Source: Streptococcus rubneri (GTDB lineage: Bacteria > Bacillota > Bacilli > Lactobacillales > Streptococcaceae). Taken from it: 64,000 nt of DNA. The translations under genes were made by a program, and so were the position numbers. Below are positions 53,306 to 63,504 of this stretch, piece by piece. The stretch covers positions 558,001-622,000 of the forward strand of contig NZ_SRRP01000001.1 in assembly GCF_004785935.1 (NCBI RefSeq), in the 5' to 3' direction. Each line of letters begins with the position of its first letter. Positions within the stretch are counted from its first letter, which is position 1. The notes under the pieces are model-generated. The model did not search any database and had not been told where the DNA came from. It saw only the letters and a list, made by a program, of their open reading frames with translations.

Positions 53306-53800
53306 CTACAAACGGTCCTTCAATTTTTCAACAAAGAGATAGGCTGCTGGGCAGGTAAGAGTATTCTTGATAGTCAGATGGTTGATCTGGTAAATCTTCT
53401 TACGATCGGTGTGTGGAAATTCCCGACAAGCCTTAGGGCGAACATCATAGATGGAGCAAAGATTATCTCCACCAAGGAAAGGACAGGGCATGGCTTTGAA
53501 AACCTTGTCTCCATCTTCATCGACTTGAAGAAATTCAGCCTCAAAGGCGGGAAGCTTCATTTTGAAATATTTAGCAATGCGCGTGATATCGGCTTCCTTA
53601 AAATTAGGTCCTAGCGTCTTACAACAATTGGCACAAGCTAAACAGTCAATTTCTTGAAAAACTTCATCATGGATTTCAAGTGCTATCTTATCCAAATTTT
53701 TAGGAGCCTTCTTTTTTAAAGTGGCTAAGAATTTGCGATGCTCCTTTTGCTTTTGTAGGGCTAATTGATGGTATTTTTCAAGGTCAATTTCTTGGGTCAT
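53306..53800 (-). CDS. YkgJ-family cysteine cluster protein
   Basis: 164 residues. Two Cys groups, C-x-x-C-x-x-C-C (C-L-A-C-A-N-C-C) and C-P-F-L-x-x-x-x-x-C with a later A-C-R-E-F-P, fit the YkgJ family that binds zinc or an iron-sulphur cluster. Biochemical role unknown. Confidence 0.82.
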   Translation of the reverse strand: MTQEIDLEKYHQLALQKQKEHRKFLATLKKKAPKNLDKIALEIHDEVFQEIDCLACANCCKTLGPNFKEADITRIAKYFKMKLPAFEAEFLQVDEDGDKVFKAMPCPFLGGDNLCSIYDVRPKACREFPHTDRKKIYQINHLTIKNTLTCPAAYLFVEKLKDRL

Positions 53801-53851
53801 AAACTACTTTCTATTTGCTAAACAGATAAAAGCATTATACCATACTCAATC

Positions 53852-53879
53852 AAAAAAGAAATCTGCTAACTGTGCAGAT
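53852..53879 (-). terminator. Terminator of lipoprotein gene 53895-54557
   Basis: Stem ATCTGC/GCAGAT with a seven-base loop followed by TTCTTTTTT on the minus strand. Confidence 0.75.
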
Positions 53880-53894
53880 CTCTTGAAAATATAA

Positions 53895-54557
53895 TTAAAG
53901 AGCCGAACCTTTTTTATCTAAACTCCATGTTTCTTCGACATATGGAATAATAGTCCCCAAAGTCTCTTTGTCACCTTCAAAAGCAATCAAATAGATCTTT
54001 TCTCCACTTTGAAAGACCCAAGTGATAACATACTGTCCCGATTTCATTATAACGTTTAATTGGTAGGCTTCATTACCAGAAACAGTTGTTTTCGCCCCCC
54101 ATAATTTTTCAACATCCTGACTATCCTGCCAATGGGAAGCGAGTCGATTGGCAACGAGATTAGCAGTAAAGGTTTCACCAGGCCCAAGCTTTGCCTTCTC
54201 TTCCGTTAAGGCATTTAAGGTGATAATGTTGTACCCACTTCCATCCGTGTATTGGATATCATCCCCACCATTAACATCACGAAATCTAATCCAATTACTA
54301 GGAATATCAATGTAACCATAGTCAGAAGATCCTACTCGTTGGGTAGTTCCAGTCACTTTTCCCTCAGAGGAAGACTGAGATTTTTCATTAGAAGATTCCT
54401 CTTCACTAGAAGAACTGCTCAACGTTTTTTTAACCTTGTTGGAACTGGACGATGTCCCAGAAGATTGTTGAGAGTTCCTCTTACTTGGATTTATACAAGC
54501 TACAAGAGAAAAAATTGATAAGGCAGTTACCGTGCACAAAACTAATCTTTTTTTCAT
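53895..54557 (-). CDS. Lipoprotein with Ser/Glu-rich linker
   Basis: 220-residue lipoprotein (lipobox LVAC). I prefer ATG 54557 for its spacing to GTGGAG. A disordered Ser/Glu/Lys region (about 25-65) links the anchor to a globular domain (75-220) with Y-I-D-I-P-S-N-W and I-I-T-L-N-A. The domain resembles small PsbP-like surface domains only in general layout. Function unknown. Confidence 0.68.
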   Translation of the reverse strand: MKKRLVLCTVTALSIFSLVACINPSKRNSQQSSGTSSSSNKVKKTLSSSSSEEESSNEKSQSSSEGKVTGTTQRVGSSDYGYIDIPSNWIRFRDVNGGDDIQYTDGSGYNIITLNALTEEKAKLGPGETFTANLVANRLASHWQDSQDVEKLWGAKTTVSGNEAYQLNVIMKSGQYVITWVFQSGEKIYLIAFEGDKETLGTIIPYVEETWSLDKKGSAL

Positions 54558-54649
54558 TCTCATTCTCCACTTCTACTGTTATCTACTACTAGTCTACCAC
54601 CTTTTTTCTCAATTTAAAAGAGGCTTTTGTCAAGGCTGATACTAGTGCC

Positions 54650-54674
54650 AAAAAAAACGCCCAAAAAGGGCGTT
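54650..54674 (-). terminator. Terminator of lepA
   Basis: Stem AACGCCC/GGGCGTT with a five-base loop and a run of eight U on the minus strand. Confidence 0.88.
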
Positions 54675-54703
54675 ACAGTTCACTTACTAATAAGAGTTTA
54701 TGC

Positions 54704-56527
54704 CTATTCTTCATCCATTGATAATACAGACAAGAAGGCTTCCTGTGGAACTTCAACAGATCCAATAGCCTTCATCCGTTTCTTACCAGCTTTTTGTTTT
54801 TCAAGAAGCTTGCGTTTCCGTGAGACGTCCCCACCATAACACTTGGCCAAGACGTTCTTACGAAGGGCCTTGATATCTGTACGGGCCACAATCTTATGAC
54901 CGATGGCAGCTTGGATAGGCACTTCAAACTGTTGACGAGGGATAATCTTCTTAAGTTTCTCAACGATTAATTTACCACGTTCATAAGCAAAGTCCTTGTG
55001 AACGATAAAGCTGAGAGCATCGACAGTATCCCCGTTGAGGAGAATATCCATTTTAACCAGTTTAGAAGGTCGGTATTCAGACAACTCATAGTCAAAGCTT
55101 GCATAGCCACGAGTCGAAGATTTCAATTTATCAAAGAAATCGAAGACAATTTCCGCCAGTGGGATTTGATAGATGACATTGACACGATTCTCATCGATGT
55201 AATCCATGGTCACAAAATCCCCACGTTTGCGTTGGGCCAATTCCATGACAGCTCCGACAAACTCTTGTGGCACCATGATTTGCGCTTTGACATAAGGTTC
55301 TTCGATTGAAGCGATCTTGGTTGGATCTGGGAACTCAGAAGGGTTTGACACATCCAGTGCTTCGCCATCAGTCAAATTGACCTTGTAGATTACAGATGGC
55401 GCCGTCATGATTAAGTCAATATTGAACTCACGTTCCAAGCGCTCTTGGATAACATCCATGTGCAGAAGCCCCAAGAAACCACAACGGAAACCAAAACCAA
55501 GGGCTTGAGAAGTTTCCGGTTCAAATTGAAGACTAGCGTCATTCAATTGCAACTTCTCCAGAGCTTCCCGAAGATCGTTGTATTTGTTGGATTCGATTGG
55601 ATAAAGACCTGCAAAGACCATTGGATTCATTTGTTTGTATCCATGAAGAGGCTCAGCTGCTGGATTGGTCGCTAAGGTCACAGTGTCCCCGACACGAGTA
55701 TCTGCAACCGTCTTGATAGAGGCTGCAATATAACCAACGTCTCCGGTCGCAAGGAAATCACGACCAACCGCTTTAGGAGTGAAGATCCCCACCTCTGTGA
55801 CATCAAAGGTCTTACCATTACTCATCAACTGGATGGTATCGCCTGGCTTCACCATACCATTGACCACCCGAACTTGGAGAATGACTCCACGATATGGGTC
55901 GTATACCGAGTCAAAAATCAAAGCTTGCAAAGGAGCTGCAACATCCCCTGTAGGAGCAGGGACTTTCTCAACGATCTGCTCCAAAATCTCTTCAATCCCG
56001 ATACCAGCCTTGGCAGAAGCTAAGACTGCCTCGCTAGCATCCAGACCAATGACATCTTCCACTTCTGTCCGCACACGCTCCGGATCAGCGGCTGGTAAGT
56101 CAATCTTATTAATAACTGGAAGGATCTCCAAGTCATTATCCAAAGCAAGATAGACATTTGCTAGTGTTTGCGCTTCAATCCCTTGAGCCGCATCGACTAC
56201 GAGAATGGCACCCTCACAGGCGGCAAGCGAACGAGAAACCTCGTAAGTAAAGTCCACGTGACCCGGTGTGTCAATCAAGTGGAAAATGTAAGTTTCTCCG
56301 TCTTTTGCTGTATAGTTCAACTCGATAGCATTGAGCTTGATGGTAATCCCGCGTTCCCGTTCCAGATCCATACTGTCCAAAAGCTGGGCTTGCATTTCCC
56401 GACTAGAGACCGTCTCAGTTTTTTCTAAAATCCGATCGGCCAGGGTAGATTTACCGTGGTCGATATGGGCAATAATAGAAAAGTTACGGATCTTCTCCTG
56501 ACGTTTCTTTAATTCTTCTAAATTCAT
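54704..56527 (-). CDS. lepA: Elongation factor 4
   Basis: 607-residue translational GTPase that can back-translocate ribosomes. G1 AHIDHGKST (about 20), G3 DTPGH and G4 NKID are intact, and the unique C-terminal domain ends with [17 protein letters not shown] promoter with an extended -10 TGTTATAAT (56562-56557) lies upstream. It is divergent from the S24 regulator. Confidence 0.97.
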   Translation of the reverse strand: MNLEELKKRQEKIRNFSIIAHIDHGKSTLADRILEKTETVSSREMQAQLLDSMDLERERGITIKLNAIELNYTAKDGETYIFHLIDTPGHVDFTYEVSRSLAACEGAILVVDAAQGIEAQTLANVYLALDNDLEILPVINKIDLPAADPERVRTEVEDVIGLDASEAVLASAKAGIGIEEILEQIVEKVPAPTGDVAAPLQALIFDSVYDPYRGVILQVRVVNGMVKPGDTIQLMSNGKTFDVTEVGIFTPKAVGRDFLATGDVGYIAASIKTVADTRVGDTVTLATNPAAEPLHGYKQMNPMVFAGLYPIESNKYNDLREALEKLQLNDASLQFEPETSQALGFGFRCGFLGLLHMDVIQERLEREFNIDLIMTAPSVIYKVNLTDGEALDVSNPSEFPDPTKIASIEEPYVKAQIMVPQEFVGAVMELAQRKRGDFVTMDYIDENRVNVIYQIPLAEIVFDFFDKLKSSTRGYASFDYELSEYRPSKLVKMDILLNGDTVDALSFIVHKDFAYERGKLIVEKLKKIIPRQQFEVPIQAAIGHKIVARTDIKALRKNVLAKCYGGDVSRKRKLLEKQKAGKKRMKAIGSVEVPQEAFLSVLSMDEE

Positions 56528-56660
56528 TTCTTCTTCCTTATAAAACTGTTCAGTATATTATAACAAAAAGCCATGAGCTTGGCTAGTTTAAAGGAATAAA
56601 ATCCCTAATAATACGTTTTAATTCAAAATCAATTTTTTCTTCATTTATCACTAGTTTCTA

Positions 56661-56689
56661 TTTACTTTTTCGATTTAATTCATTATAAT
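56661..56689 (+). promoter_or_regulatory. Promoter of the S24 regulator operon
   Basis: TTTACT (56661-56666), 17-base spacer, TATAAT (56684-56689), 30 bases before the start codon. Confidence 0.65.
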
Positions 56690-56719
56690 AGAAGGTGACA
56701 AAAAAAGGAGGTGAGTCTC

Positions 56720-57472
56720 TTGGCAAGAGGACGAGGAAAAGCAAGCCCACAAGACAAAGAAGCCTTGCGCATTATTTCTGAAAAAATTAGAGAACTACTA
56801 AAAGTTCAAAACAAAAAACAAGTCGATTTATCTCGTACAACTGGTATTCCTGCTAGTACCTTAACTGGCTATGTGAAAGGGACTTCCCTTCCTGTTAGTG
56901 AGAACCTTGAAAAGATTGCTAGTTTCTTTGAAATTCCCTTATCAGACCTAGACCCTCGTTATGGTAAGTCGGATGCCTTAGAGGATTCCAAGATAGAATT
57001 TATCTACAAACAACTAGACGAAGATTTTCAAGATACACTTTTAGAAGAAGCCAATCGCTTGTTAGTATTGCAGTCAGAGCGAAAACGAATTGAGAAGAAA
57101 TACACTCCTTATACTGTGTTTGATAGCTATGCTGCTAGTCAAAGCGCTAGCAAGGGAGATTTAGTTTGGTTTGATCAAAAATTGTCTTACGATTTAGCTC
57201 TATGGATTCATACGGATTCCCTTGAACCAAAATATCCAAAGGGTTCCGTAGCATTGATTAAGCAAACTTTCTATGATACTGCTGGTGCTATTTACGCCAT
57301 TGAGTATGATGGCCAAACTCTCATTAAGCGAGTCTTTCGAGAAGCTCAAGGGATTCGTCTGGTTTCTCTTAACAAAAAGTATAGCGACAAGGTTATTCCT
57401 CTAGACGAAGAACCACGTGTTATTGGAAAGGTGATTGCATCCTTTCTACCGGCTAGAGAGGAGGATCTATGA
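56720..57472 (+). CDS. XRE-S24 (HdiR-like) LexA-type regulator
   Basis: 250 residues. I choose TTG 56720 as start because AAAGGAGG lies eight bases upstream; the GTG at 56711 is too close to that RBS. N-terminal XRE helix-turn-helix (about 25-75, R-T-T-G-I-P-A-S-T-L-T-G-Y). C-terminal S24 peptidase-like domain with catalytic Ser in D-S-L-E-P and Lys in T-L-I-K-R. The usual Ala-Gly self-cleavage site is not obvious; the region reads Y-A-A-S-Q-S-A. HdiR homologues respond to heat and DNA damage. Overlaps the next gene by four bases. Confidence 0.82.
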   Translation: MARGRGKASPQDKEALRIISEKIRELLKVQNKKQVDLSRTTGIPASTLTGYVKGTSLPVSENLEKIASFFEIPLSDLDPRYGKSDALEDSKIEFIYKQLDEDFQDTLLEEANRLLVLQSERKRIEKKYTPYTVFDSYAASQSASKGDLVWFDQKLSYDLALWIHTDSLEPKYPKGSVALIKQTFYDTAGAIYAIEYDGQTLIKRVFREAQGIRLVSLNKKYSDKVIPLDEEPRVIGKVIASFLPAREEDL

Positions 57473-58287
57473 TTCAGTTAATAGCCATTGATTTGGATGG
57501 TACACTTCTTTCTCCTGATAAAACTATCAGCCCTGCTAATAAACAAGCTCTATTAGATGCAGAGGCAGCTGGCGTACATGTTGTCATTTGTACCGGACGC
57601 CCTCTATCTGGGGTCCGTCCGATTTTTGAGGAGATCGGTTTTAAAAGTGACCACTCCTACTCAGTGATCAATAACGGTTGTACAACTGTAAAATCTTTGG
57701 ATTGGTCTGTTATCAGTTATGATGCCTTATCTGAAGAAGATTTGGTTTATCTCGATCAACTGACGCAGGAGATTCATCCTCAATTAAGTTTATTTGATTT
57801 AAATCGCTATATTATTTTGAATCAGGAACCTTCCGAAATAGCCAAAATGGATGCCGGTATTGTTTCTACAGTACCCGTACCACTTGGCTTAGAAGAAGTC
57901 CTTGAGGCCCAACCAATTTTCCAAGGGATGTTTATTGATCAGAAAGAGCAAATTGATGCCTTCCAAGATACCTATGAAGAAGCATTAACCCAACGCTTCC
58001 ATACCATTCGCTCTCAGCCTATTCTCTTTGAAATTCTTCCAAAAGATGTCAACAAAGCTACTGGTTTAAAAGCTCTTGCGGACCACCTGGGTATTCCTAG
58101 AGAGCAAGTCATGGCTATTGGCGATGAGAACAATGATATTGAAATGATTGAGTACGCAGGTCTTGGAGTCGCGATGGGCAACGCAGCTAACCATATTAAG
58201 GAATTGGCAGATGTCACGACTACTACTAATGCTGAAGATGGTGTCGCTACTGCAATTAGACGCTACGTCTTGACTAATCAAAACTAG
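57469..58287 (+). CDS. Cof-type HAD sugar/nucleotide phosphatase
   Basis: 272-residue HAD phosphatase with a C2b cap. Motif I D-L-D-G-T-L-L (8-14), motif II I-C-T-G-R-P, motif III K-A-x-x-L-K-A-L and motif [11 protein letters not shown]. Members such as YidA act on sugar phosphates. Coupled by ATGA overlap to the regulator gene. Confidence 0.9.
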   Translation: MIQLIAIDLDGTLLSPDKTISPANKQALLDAEAAGVHVVICTGRPLSGVRPIFEEIGFKSDHSYSVINNGCTTVKSLDWSVISYDALSEEDLVYLDQLTQEIHPQLSLFDLNRYIILNQEPSEIAKMDAGIVSTVPVPLGLEEVLEAQPIFQGMFIDQKEQIDAFQDTYEEALTQRFHTIRSQPILFEILPKDVNKATGLKALADHLGIPREQVMAIGDENNDIEMIEYAGLGVAMGNAANHIKELADVTTTTNAEDGVATAIRRYVLTNQN

Positions 58288-58300
58288 AAAAGGAAAACTA

Positions 58301-59521
58301 ATGAAATACCCTACATTATTGGAAAGATTTTTAACCTATGTCAGAGTCAACACTCGTTCTGACGAGACTTCAACAACAACTCCTAGTACTCCATCCCAAG
58401 TCGAATTTGCAAAGAATGTACTGATTCCTGAAATGGAAAGAGTTGGACTGCATAATATTTATTATCTTCCAAATGGTTTTGCTATTGGAACTTTACCAGC
58501 TAATGACCCAAGTCTCACACGAAAGATTGGCTTTATCTCACATATGGATACGGCTGACTTCAATGCTGAGAATATCAGTCCTCAAGTCATTGAAAACTAT
58601 GATGGTGGTACCATTGCTCTTGGTGATTCTGGTTATTCACTAGACCCTGCTGACTTTGCTAACCTCCACAACTACAAGGGACAGACCTTGATCACTACTG
58701 ACGGTACGACCCTTCTTGGTGCAGATGACAAATCAGGGATTGCTGAGATTATGACAGCCATTGAATACTTGACAGCACACCCTGAAATCAAACACTGTGA
58801 AATCCGAGTAGGTTTTGGTCCAGATGAAGAAATTGGTGTCGGAGCAGATAAGTTTGATGCAGAAGACTTCGATGTGGACTTCGCTTATACAGTGGACGGT
58901 GGTCCTCTTGGTGAATTGCAATACGAAACCTTCTCCGCTGCAGGTGCTGAAATCATCTTCAAAGGACGTAATGTTCACCCAGGAACTGCTAAGAATCAAA
59001 TGGTCAATGCTCTTCAGTTAGCAATTGACTTCCACAATCAACTCCCTGAAGAAGACCGCCCAGAAAAAACAGATGGCTACCAAGGCTTCTTCCATTTGAT
59101 GAATATCGATGGGACTGTTGAGGAAGCGCATGCTAGTTACATCATTCGTGACTTTGAGTCAGAAAACTTTGAAGCTCGTAAAACCATGATGGAAGACATC
59201 GCAAGCAAGATGAACCAAGAACTTGGTGCCGAACGTGTCCTTTTAAATCTCAAAGACCAGTACTACAACATGAAACAGGTCATCGAGAAAGATATGACAC
59301 CTGTCAATTTGGCTAAGGAAGTTATGGAAGATCTAGGCATTACTCCTATTATTGAACCAATCCGCGGTGGTACAGACGGTTCTAAGATTTCCTTTATGGG
59401 AATCCCTACTCCAAACCTCTTCGCTGGTGGCGAAAATATGCACGGTCGCTTTGAGTATGTGAGCCTTCAAACCATGGAACGTGCAGTTGATACCATCATC
59501 GGTATTGTTAGCCACGTATAA
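58301..59521 (+). CDS. pepT: Tripeptide aminopeptidase PepT
   Basis: 406-residue zinc M20 peptidase removing N-terminal residues from tripeptides. Metal ligands: H in S-H-M-D-T-A-D, D in G-A-D-D-K-S-G, E in G-P-D-E-E-I-G, and the C-terminal H-G-R-F-E-Y. Third gene of the plus-strand operon, 13 bases after the HAD gene. Confidence 0.96.
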   Translation: MKYPTLLERFLTYVRVNTRSDETSTTTPSTPSQVEFAKNVLIPEMERVGLHNIYYLPNGFAIGTLPANDPSLTRKIGFISHMDTADFNAENISPQVIENYDGGTIALGDSGYSLDPADFANLHNYKGQTLITTDGTTLLGADDKSGIAEIMTAIEYLTAHPEIKHCEIRVGFGPDEEIGVGADKFDAEDFDVDFAYTVDGGPLGELQYETFSAAGAEIIFKGRNVHPGTAKNQMVNALQLAIDFHNQLPEEDRPEKTDGYQGFFHLMNIDGTVEEAHASYIIRDFESENFEARKTMMEDIASKMNQELGAERVLLNLKDQYYNMKQVIEKDMTPVNLAKEVMEDLGITPIIEPIRGGTDGSKISFMGIPTPNLFAGGENMHGRFEYVSLQTMERAVDTIIGIVSHV

Positions 59522-59545
59522 ATTAACTATGTTTTATCATCACAA

Positions 59546-59578
59546 AATGCTTCGGTACAATTGTACTGAAGCATTTTT
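59546..59578. terminator. Bidirectional terminator between pepT and the car genes
   Basis: Perfect long stem AATGCTTC-G-GTACAA/TTGTAC-T-GAAGCATT with T runs on both strands, between convergent operons. Confidence 0.9.
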
Positions 59579-59585
59579 GTTTGTT

Positions 59586-61310
59586 TTATTTGATAACCTC
59601 AACTTGGGCAAACTGAGCATCGATTTGAGTTTGATAGCTTTCATAGATAGAGATGGGGATTCGTAAGCAGGTCTTTGTCTCATGGGCAACGAAGGGACGG
59701 CTACTGATAAGAGCTACTTTTCTTCCAGATTCTTTTACTAGTCTTAGACGCTTGAGGATTTTGAGAATTACTCTTGAATCTGCTGGGTCTCCTTGGTCAA
59801 CCAAGAGGATCCATTCCTTCCAATCTGGCGCTTCATCTTCCCCACTTACAGAGGTAAAATAAGAGACAGTTTCACCAGTTTTTTCAAAGCCGGCTGACAA
59901 GTCCAAGGGATGAAATTTTAAGGATTGAGTCTCGACGGGCCTTGTTTCCTGTTCAAATAAATAGATATTATAGAGGAATTGCAAATAGAAAGGATCCATC
60001 CGACTCAAGTCACAAACTTCCTCCATTTCAAATCCTCTATGTAGAGCTTCTAAAATAGATGAAAATCTGTAGGGCATCCGTTTAGCAATCCGTTGAATCA
60101 ATTCATCGTCAGAAACATCTTTTAGAATATTCTTAGGCCATTGGTCCGAACCAAAATTTTCAACAGCTTGTTGATAGGCTTCTTCTAGACTAGTCCCAAA
60201 CCCATAGAGAGCACCGATTGAGTTAATCTGAGTATTGAGGACCCTTGAAACTTTCTCTATTGGAAAGACAGGGAGTTTAAAGAAAATTCGGTCAAGACTC
60301 GGTTCAAACAGGGCGGTAAGACCTTTCATCGTCGGGTGAGGAAGATCCAAAAGGTGGTCGCCTAATTTTAAGCATAAGGCTTGGTGATAAAGGGAATAAC
60401 CTAAGGCCATGGACATGGACGAAAAAGAATCAGAGGCAAATGGATTGACCTCAAGGATATAAAATTGGTAACTCTTTGGGTCCAAGGCAAACTTGATGGA
60501 GGTCGCTCCAACCAATCGTAAATGGCGCACAATTGATAAAGCTGCCTCCCGCAAGGTTTGATGCTCTGTATCTGTCAGTGTCAGACTAGGGATGACTTGA
60601 TAGGAATCACTGGAATGGATCCCCACCGGGTCTACACTCTCAATATTTCCCGCAAGATAATAATTATCCTGTCGATCTCGGACTACGACGTATTCCAACT
60701 CCTTGAAACCAACTGTCGAGAACTCCAACAAACACTGACCTTGTGGCGATACTTCTAGCCCATTTTCGACAGCCTCACATAAATCATCCAAGTTATTAGC
60801 TATTCGACGCCCTTGCCCATGCTTACTGGCAAGTGGCCAAACAACAATAGGAAATTGAATCTGCTCCGAAAACTCAATGGCCTCTCTGACTGTCGAAACC
60901 AAGGAAGAGGAAGGAACTTGATAACCCAAGTCCTGTAAAAATGTCTTTTGGTCTGCCTGATGGTAAAAGGCTCTGTACTGCCTAAGCGAAGTTCCTAGAA
61001 TACGGATCTTATGCACCTTAAGAAACCCAATTTCCTCCAATCGGAATAATAAGCCAAGGAGTTGCTTGTCCGCAAAAGACAGTAGTAAGTTTCTTGTATT
61101 TGTCGCTAGAAGGGCTTCTTTTAGACTATCCAACTTTAAACGAATAACTGAAACAGCATCTCCAGCTTCTTTGGTAATCTCGTTCTCATCTCCACAATAG
61201 AGGATTTCTGTTTGGTAGCCACGTTCTTTTAATAAGGGACAAGAAGTGAGTGCTCCAAGCAAACTGACATCATTGAAGGATTCTGCACACAAAAGTGTTA
61301 CTTGATTCAT
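59586..61310 (-). CDS. Half-length, degenerate CarB-like protein (carbamoyl phosphate synthase large-subunit paralogue)
   Basis: 574 residues. It aligns by eye with only the N-terminal half of CarB (ATP-grasp 1, about 100-330, and the oligomerisation domain, about 340-480), then ends where the second synthetase half would begin; CarB is normally about 1060 residues. Key residues differ: the R-P-A-F-T-L-G-G-T-G loop reads W-P-L-A-S-K-H-G-Q-G, and E-V-N-P-R reads E-V-N-P-F, while S-V-D-P-V-G-I-H is kept. The G-S-G-P-I-x-I-G-Q motif is missing. The ORF is intact, and its ATG (61310) overlaps the carA-like stop (ATGA). It cannot make carbamoyl phosphate by the standard route. Confidence 0.8.
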   Translation of the reverse strand: MNQVTLLCAESFNDVSLLGALTSCPLLKERGYQTEILYCGDENEITKEAGDAVSVIRLKLDSLKEALLATNTRNLLLSFADKQLLGLLFRLEEIGFLKVHKIRILGTSLRQYRAFYHQADQKTFLQDLGYQVPSSSLVSTVREAIEFSEQIQFPIVVWPLASKHGQGRRIANNLDDLCEAVENGLEVSPQGQCLLEFSTVGFKELEYVVVRDRQDNYYLAGNIESVDPVGIHSSDSYQVIPSLTLTDTEHQTLREAALSIVRHLRLVGATSIKFALDPKSYQFYILEVNPFASDSFSSMSMALGYSLYHQALCLKLGDHLLDLPHPTMKGLTALFEPSLDRIFFKLPVFPIEKVSRVLNTQINSIGALYGFGTSLEEAYQQAVENFGSDQWPKNILKDVSDDELIQRIAKRMPYRFSSILEALHRGFEMEEVCDLSRMDPFYLQFLYNIYLFEQETRPVETQSLKFHPLDLSAGFEKTGETVSYFTSVSGEDEAPDWKEWILLVDQGDPADSRVILKILKRLRLVKESGRKVALISSRPFVAHETKTCLRIPISIYESYQTQIDAQFAQVEVIK

Positions 61311-62404
61311 GACCATAACTCCTCCCTTCTTTCGTCTAATTTACTTTCAATCAGATCCATAAATTCATCATAGAAATAGAGACTTTCTCTTGGTCCTGGA
61401 CTGGACTCAATATGATAGAGGACACCAATCAAGGGAAGATAGCGGTGACGAAAAGCCTCGATAGAGTGATCATGAAGCTCCTCATGGGTAATCAGAAAAT
61501 CACGTGGAAGGGTATCGCGTTCAATGTTGTACTGGTGATTCTGGCTAGTAATTTCGACCTTCCCAGTAGCAACCTCTTTTACTGGAATGTTGAGTCCTCG
61601 ATGAGGCCTTTTTAGGTTGTTGAGGCTGCCTCCGTGGGCAAGGGCCAGTAATTCTGCCCCCAAGCCGATCCCCATAATAGGTATATGAGGATCAATTTTA
61701 GCAATGACCTGGTAAATACTATCAATATGATGGGGATTCCCTGGACCACTGGATAGGATGATCCCATCTGGCTGGAGATCCTTTAATTCTTTCAATTTAA
61801 TCGAATAAGGAACGACCGTTACATTACACCCTCTCGCGATTAATTGACGCAAAACCGAATGACGCAAGCCCAGATCGATCAAGACAATACTCTTACCAAA
61901 TCCTGGTGCTGCATAAGGGGTTTTGGTAGACACTTGACGAACCTGGTCAAAAGGCAAGACGGTTGCCCGAAGTTGATCTAGGATATGCTCAATCGCATCC
62001 CCTTCATTAACCACTGTTGCCTTGATACTTCCATGTTCTGAAACAATTTTAGCCAGTTTTCTGGTATCAACCCCTTGAATCCCTGGAATATTGTGTTTCT
62101 TCAGATAGGCATCCAAGGACAGCTGTATGCGCCAATTACTGGGATGGCTAGCTAATTGGTTCACTACCACAGCTAGACACCCTGGAAAAATCGATTCGTA
62201 ATCATCTCGATTGATTCCTGTTGTTCCAATAACTGGAAAAGTAAAGGCTAATATTTGACCCTTATAGGATTGATCGGTAATCAATTCTTGATAACCCGTC
62301 ATGGCAGAATTTAAGACCAATTCCCCACTGACATAGGTATCAGCTCCAAAACCAGTTCCTTCAAAAACCGTCCCATCTTCTAATACTAAGAGACGTTTTA
62401 CCAT
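61307..62404 (-). CDS. carA: CarA-like protein without the catalytic cysteine
   Basis: 365 residues, full length for the small subunit of carbamoyl phosphate synthase. The N-terminal domain (M-T-G-Y-Q-E-L-I-T-D-Q-S-Y, G-I-N-R-D-D-Y-E) and the amidotransferase fold are kept (S-S-G-P-G-N-P, E-I-T-S-Q-N-H). However, the nucleophile elbow that should read G-I-C-x-G-H-Q reads G-I-G-L-G-A-E: Cys is Gly, and the next His-Gln is Ala-Glu. The His-x-Glu of the triad remains (Y-H-I-E). Glutamine hydrolysis should be lost. It is partner to the half-length CarB-like gene. Confidence 0.85.
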   Translation of the reverse strand: MVKRLLVLEDGTVFEGTGFGADTYVSGELVLNSAMTGYQELITDQSYKGQILAFTFPVIGTTGINRDDYESIFPGCLAVVVNQLASHPSNWRIQLSLDAYLKKHNIPGIQGVDTRKLAKIVSEHGSIKATVVNEGDAIEHILDQLRATVLPFDQVRQVSTKTPYAAPGFGKSIVLIDLGLRHSVLRQLIARGCNVTVVPYSIKLKELKDLQPDGIILSSGPGNPHHIDSIYQVIAKIDPHIPIMGIGLGAELLALAHGGSLNNLKRPHRGLNIPVKEVATGKVEITSQNHQYNIERDTLPRDFLITHEELHDHSIEAFRHRYLPLIGVLYHIESSPGPRESLYFYDEFMDLIESKLDERREELWS

Positions 62405-62424
62405 AAACTCTCCTTACAGACTCC

Positions 62425-62470
62425 AAAAAGAAAAGTGAGAAAAGACCACCTTTTGTAGACTCTCTCACTT
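62425..62470 (-). terminator. Terminator/attenuator between pyrB and the carA-like gene
   Basis: Stem AAGTGAGA/TCTCACTT followed by TTCTTTTT on the minus strand, with 20 bases left before the next gene. As more genes of the operon follow, it may act as an attenuator or give polarity. Confidence 0.7.
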
Positions 62471-62493
62471 CTCCTTTCTATTTTCTAACTCTA

Positions 62494-63411
62494 TTATTTC
62501 CGTCCAGCTAAAACCGCTTCGATGATAGCCATGCGGACAAAGACACCGTTGGTCATTTGCTCCACAATGCGTGATTTAGGAGCTTCTACCAAGTGGTCAG
62601 CAATCTCCACATCACGGTTTACTGGAGCTGGGTGCATTAAGATAGCTGTATCTTTCATACGATCATAGCGTTCTTGTGTCAAGCCATGCAAACGATGGTA
62701 GTTTTCTTTTGAGAAGAGTGATTCGTAGTCATGACGTTCGTGTTGCACACGGAGGAACATCATAACATCGACCTCTTCAATGACTTCATCAATCGTCACA
62801 AAGGTTCCATATTCTTCGAACTCCGCACTTCTCCACTCGTCTGGACCAGCAAAGTAGAGGGTTGCGCCCAAGCGTTTCAAGATTTGCATATTGGATTTTG
62901 CAACCCGTGAGTGATCCAAGTCACCAGCGATACAAACTTTGAGTCCGTCAAAGTGACCAAACTCTTGATAGATGGTCATCAAGTCTAGTAAACTTTGGCT
63001 TGGGTGTTGACCAGACCCATCTCCCCCGTTAACAATAGAGGCTGTGATGGTTGGACTTTCAATCAATTGCTTGTAGTAGTCTACTTCTGGGTGACGGATG
63101 ACGCAGATATCTACTCCGAGAGCTGACATGGTCAAAATCGTATCATAGAGAGTTTCACCCTTGTTTACAGAGCTCGTTTTCACATCAAAGTCAAGGAGAT
63201 CACAACCCAATTTCAACTCAGCCACTTCAAATGCTTTGTGCGTACGTGTTGACGACTCAAAGAAGAGGTTGGCCACGATATGTTGCTCGTCATAATGAGC
63301 TTTTGCTCCATTTTTAAATTCAATCCCACGCTTAATCAAAGCCATAACTTCTTCGTTTGATAAAGCTTCCATTGAGACAAGGTTTTTAAGTGCGATTTGA
63401 TTTGTAGACAT
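62494..63411 (-). CDS. pyrB: Aspartate carbamoyltransferase catalytic subunit
   Basis: 305-residue enzyme for the second step of pyrimidine synthesis. I start at ATG 63411 (MSTNQIALK), seven bases after GGAG. The carbamoyl-phosphate loop F-F-E-S-S-T-R-T-H is intact (the usual S-F-E after it is A-F-E), and the aspartate side has D-L-D-H-S-R-V-A-K and H-P-A-P-V-N-R-D-V. In contrast to the car genes it looks fully active. Confidence 0.95.
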   Translation of the reverse strand: MSTNQIALKNLVSMEALSNEEVMALIKRGIEFKNGAKAHYDEQHIVANLFFESSTRTHKAFEVAELKLGCDLLDFDVKTSSVNKGETLYDTILTMSALGVDICVIRHPEVDYYKQLIESPTITASIVNGGDGSGQHPSQSLLDLMTIYQEFGHFDGLKVCIAGDLDHSRVAKSNMQILKRLGATLYFAGPDEWRSAEFEEYGTFVTIDEVIEEVDVMMFLRVQHERHDYESLFSKENYHRLHGLTQERYDRMKDTAILMHPAPVNRDVEIADHLVEAPKSRIVEQMTNGVFVRMAIIEAVLAGRK

Positions 63412-63504
63412 GTTGTAACTCCATTCCAAAGATATGCATATGTGAAAACGATACAGGAAGCTCCCTCAGTCGCTCCTGTATATAGCGACGATTTGAAAAC
63501 TACC

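Noticed and set aside
63430-63490. Hairpin ATACAGGA/TTCCTGTAT between pyrR and pyrB as a PyrR binding site
   Set aside because: The stem is real, but the loop does not show the PyrR consensus with a G-A-G-A-G-G-type element, and no competing terminator follows. It may only be an RNA processing or spacing element.
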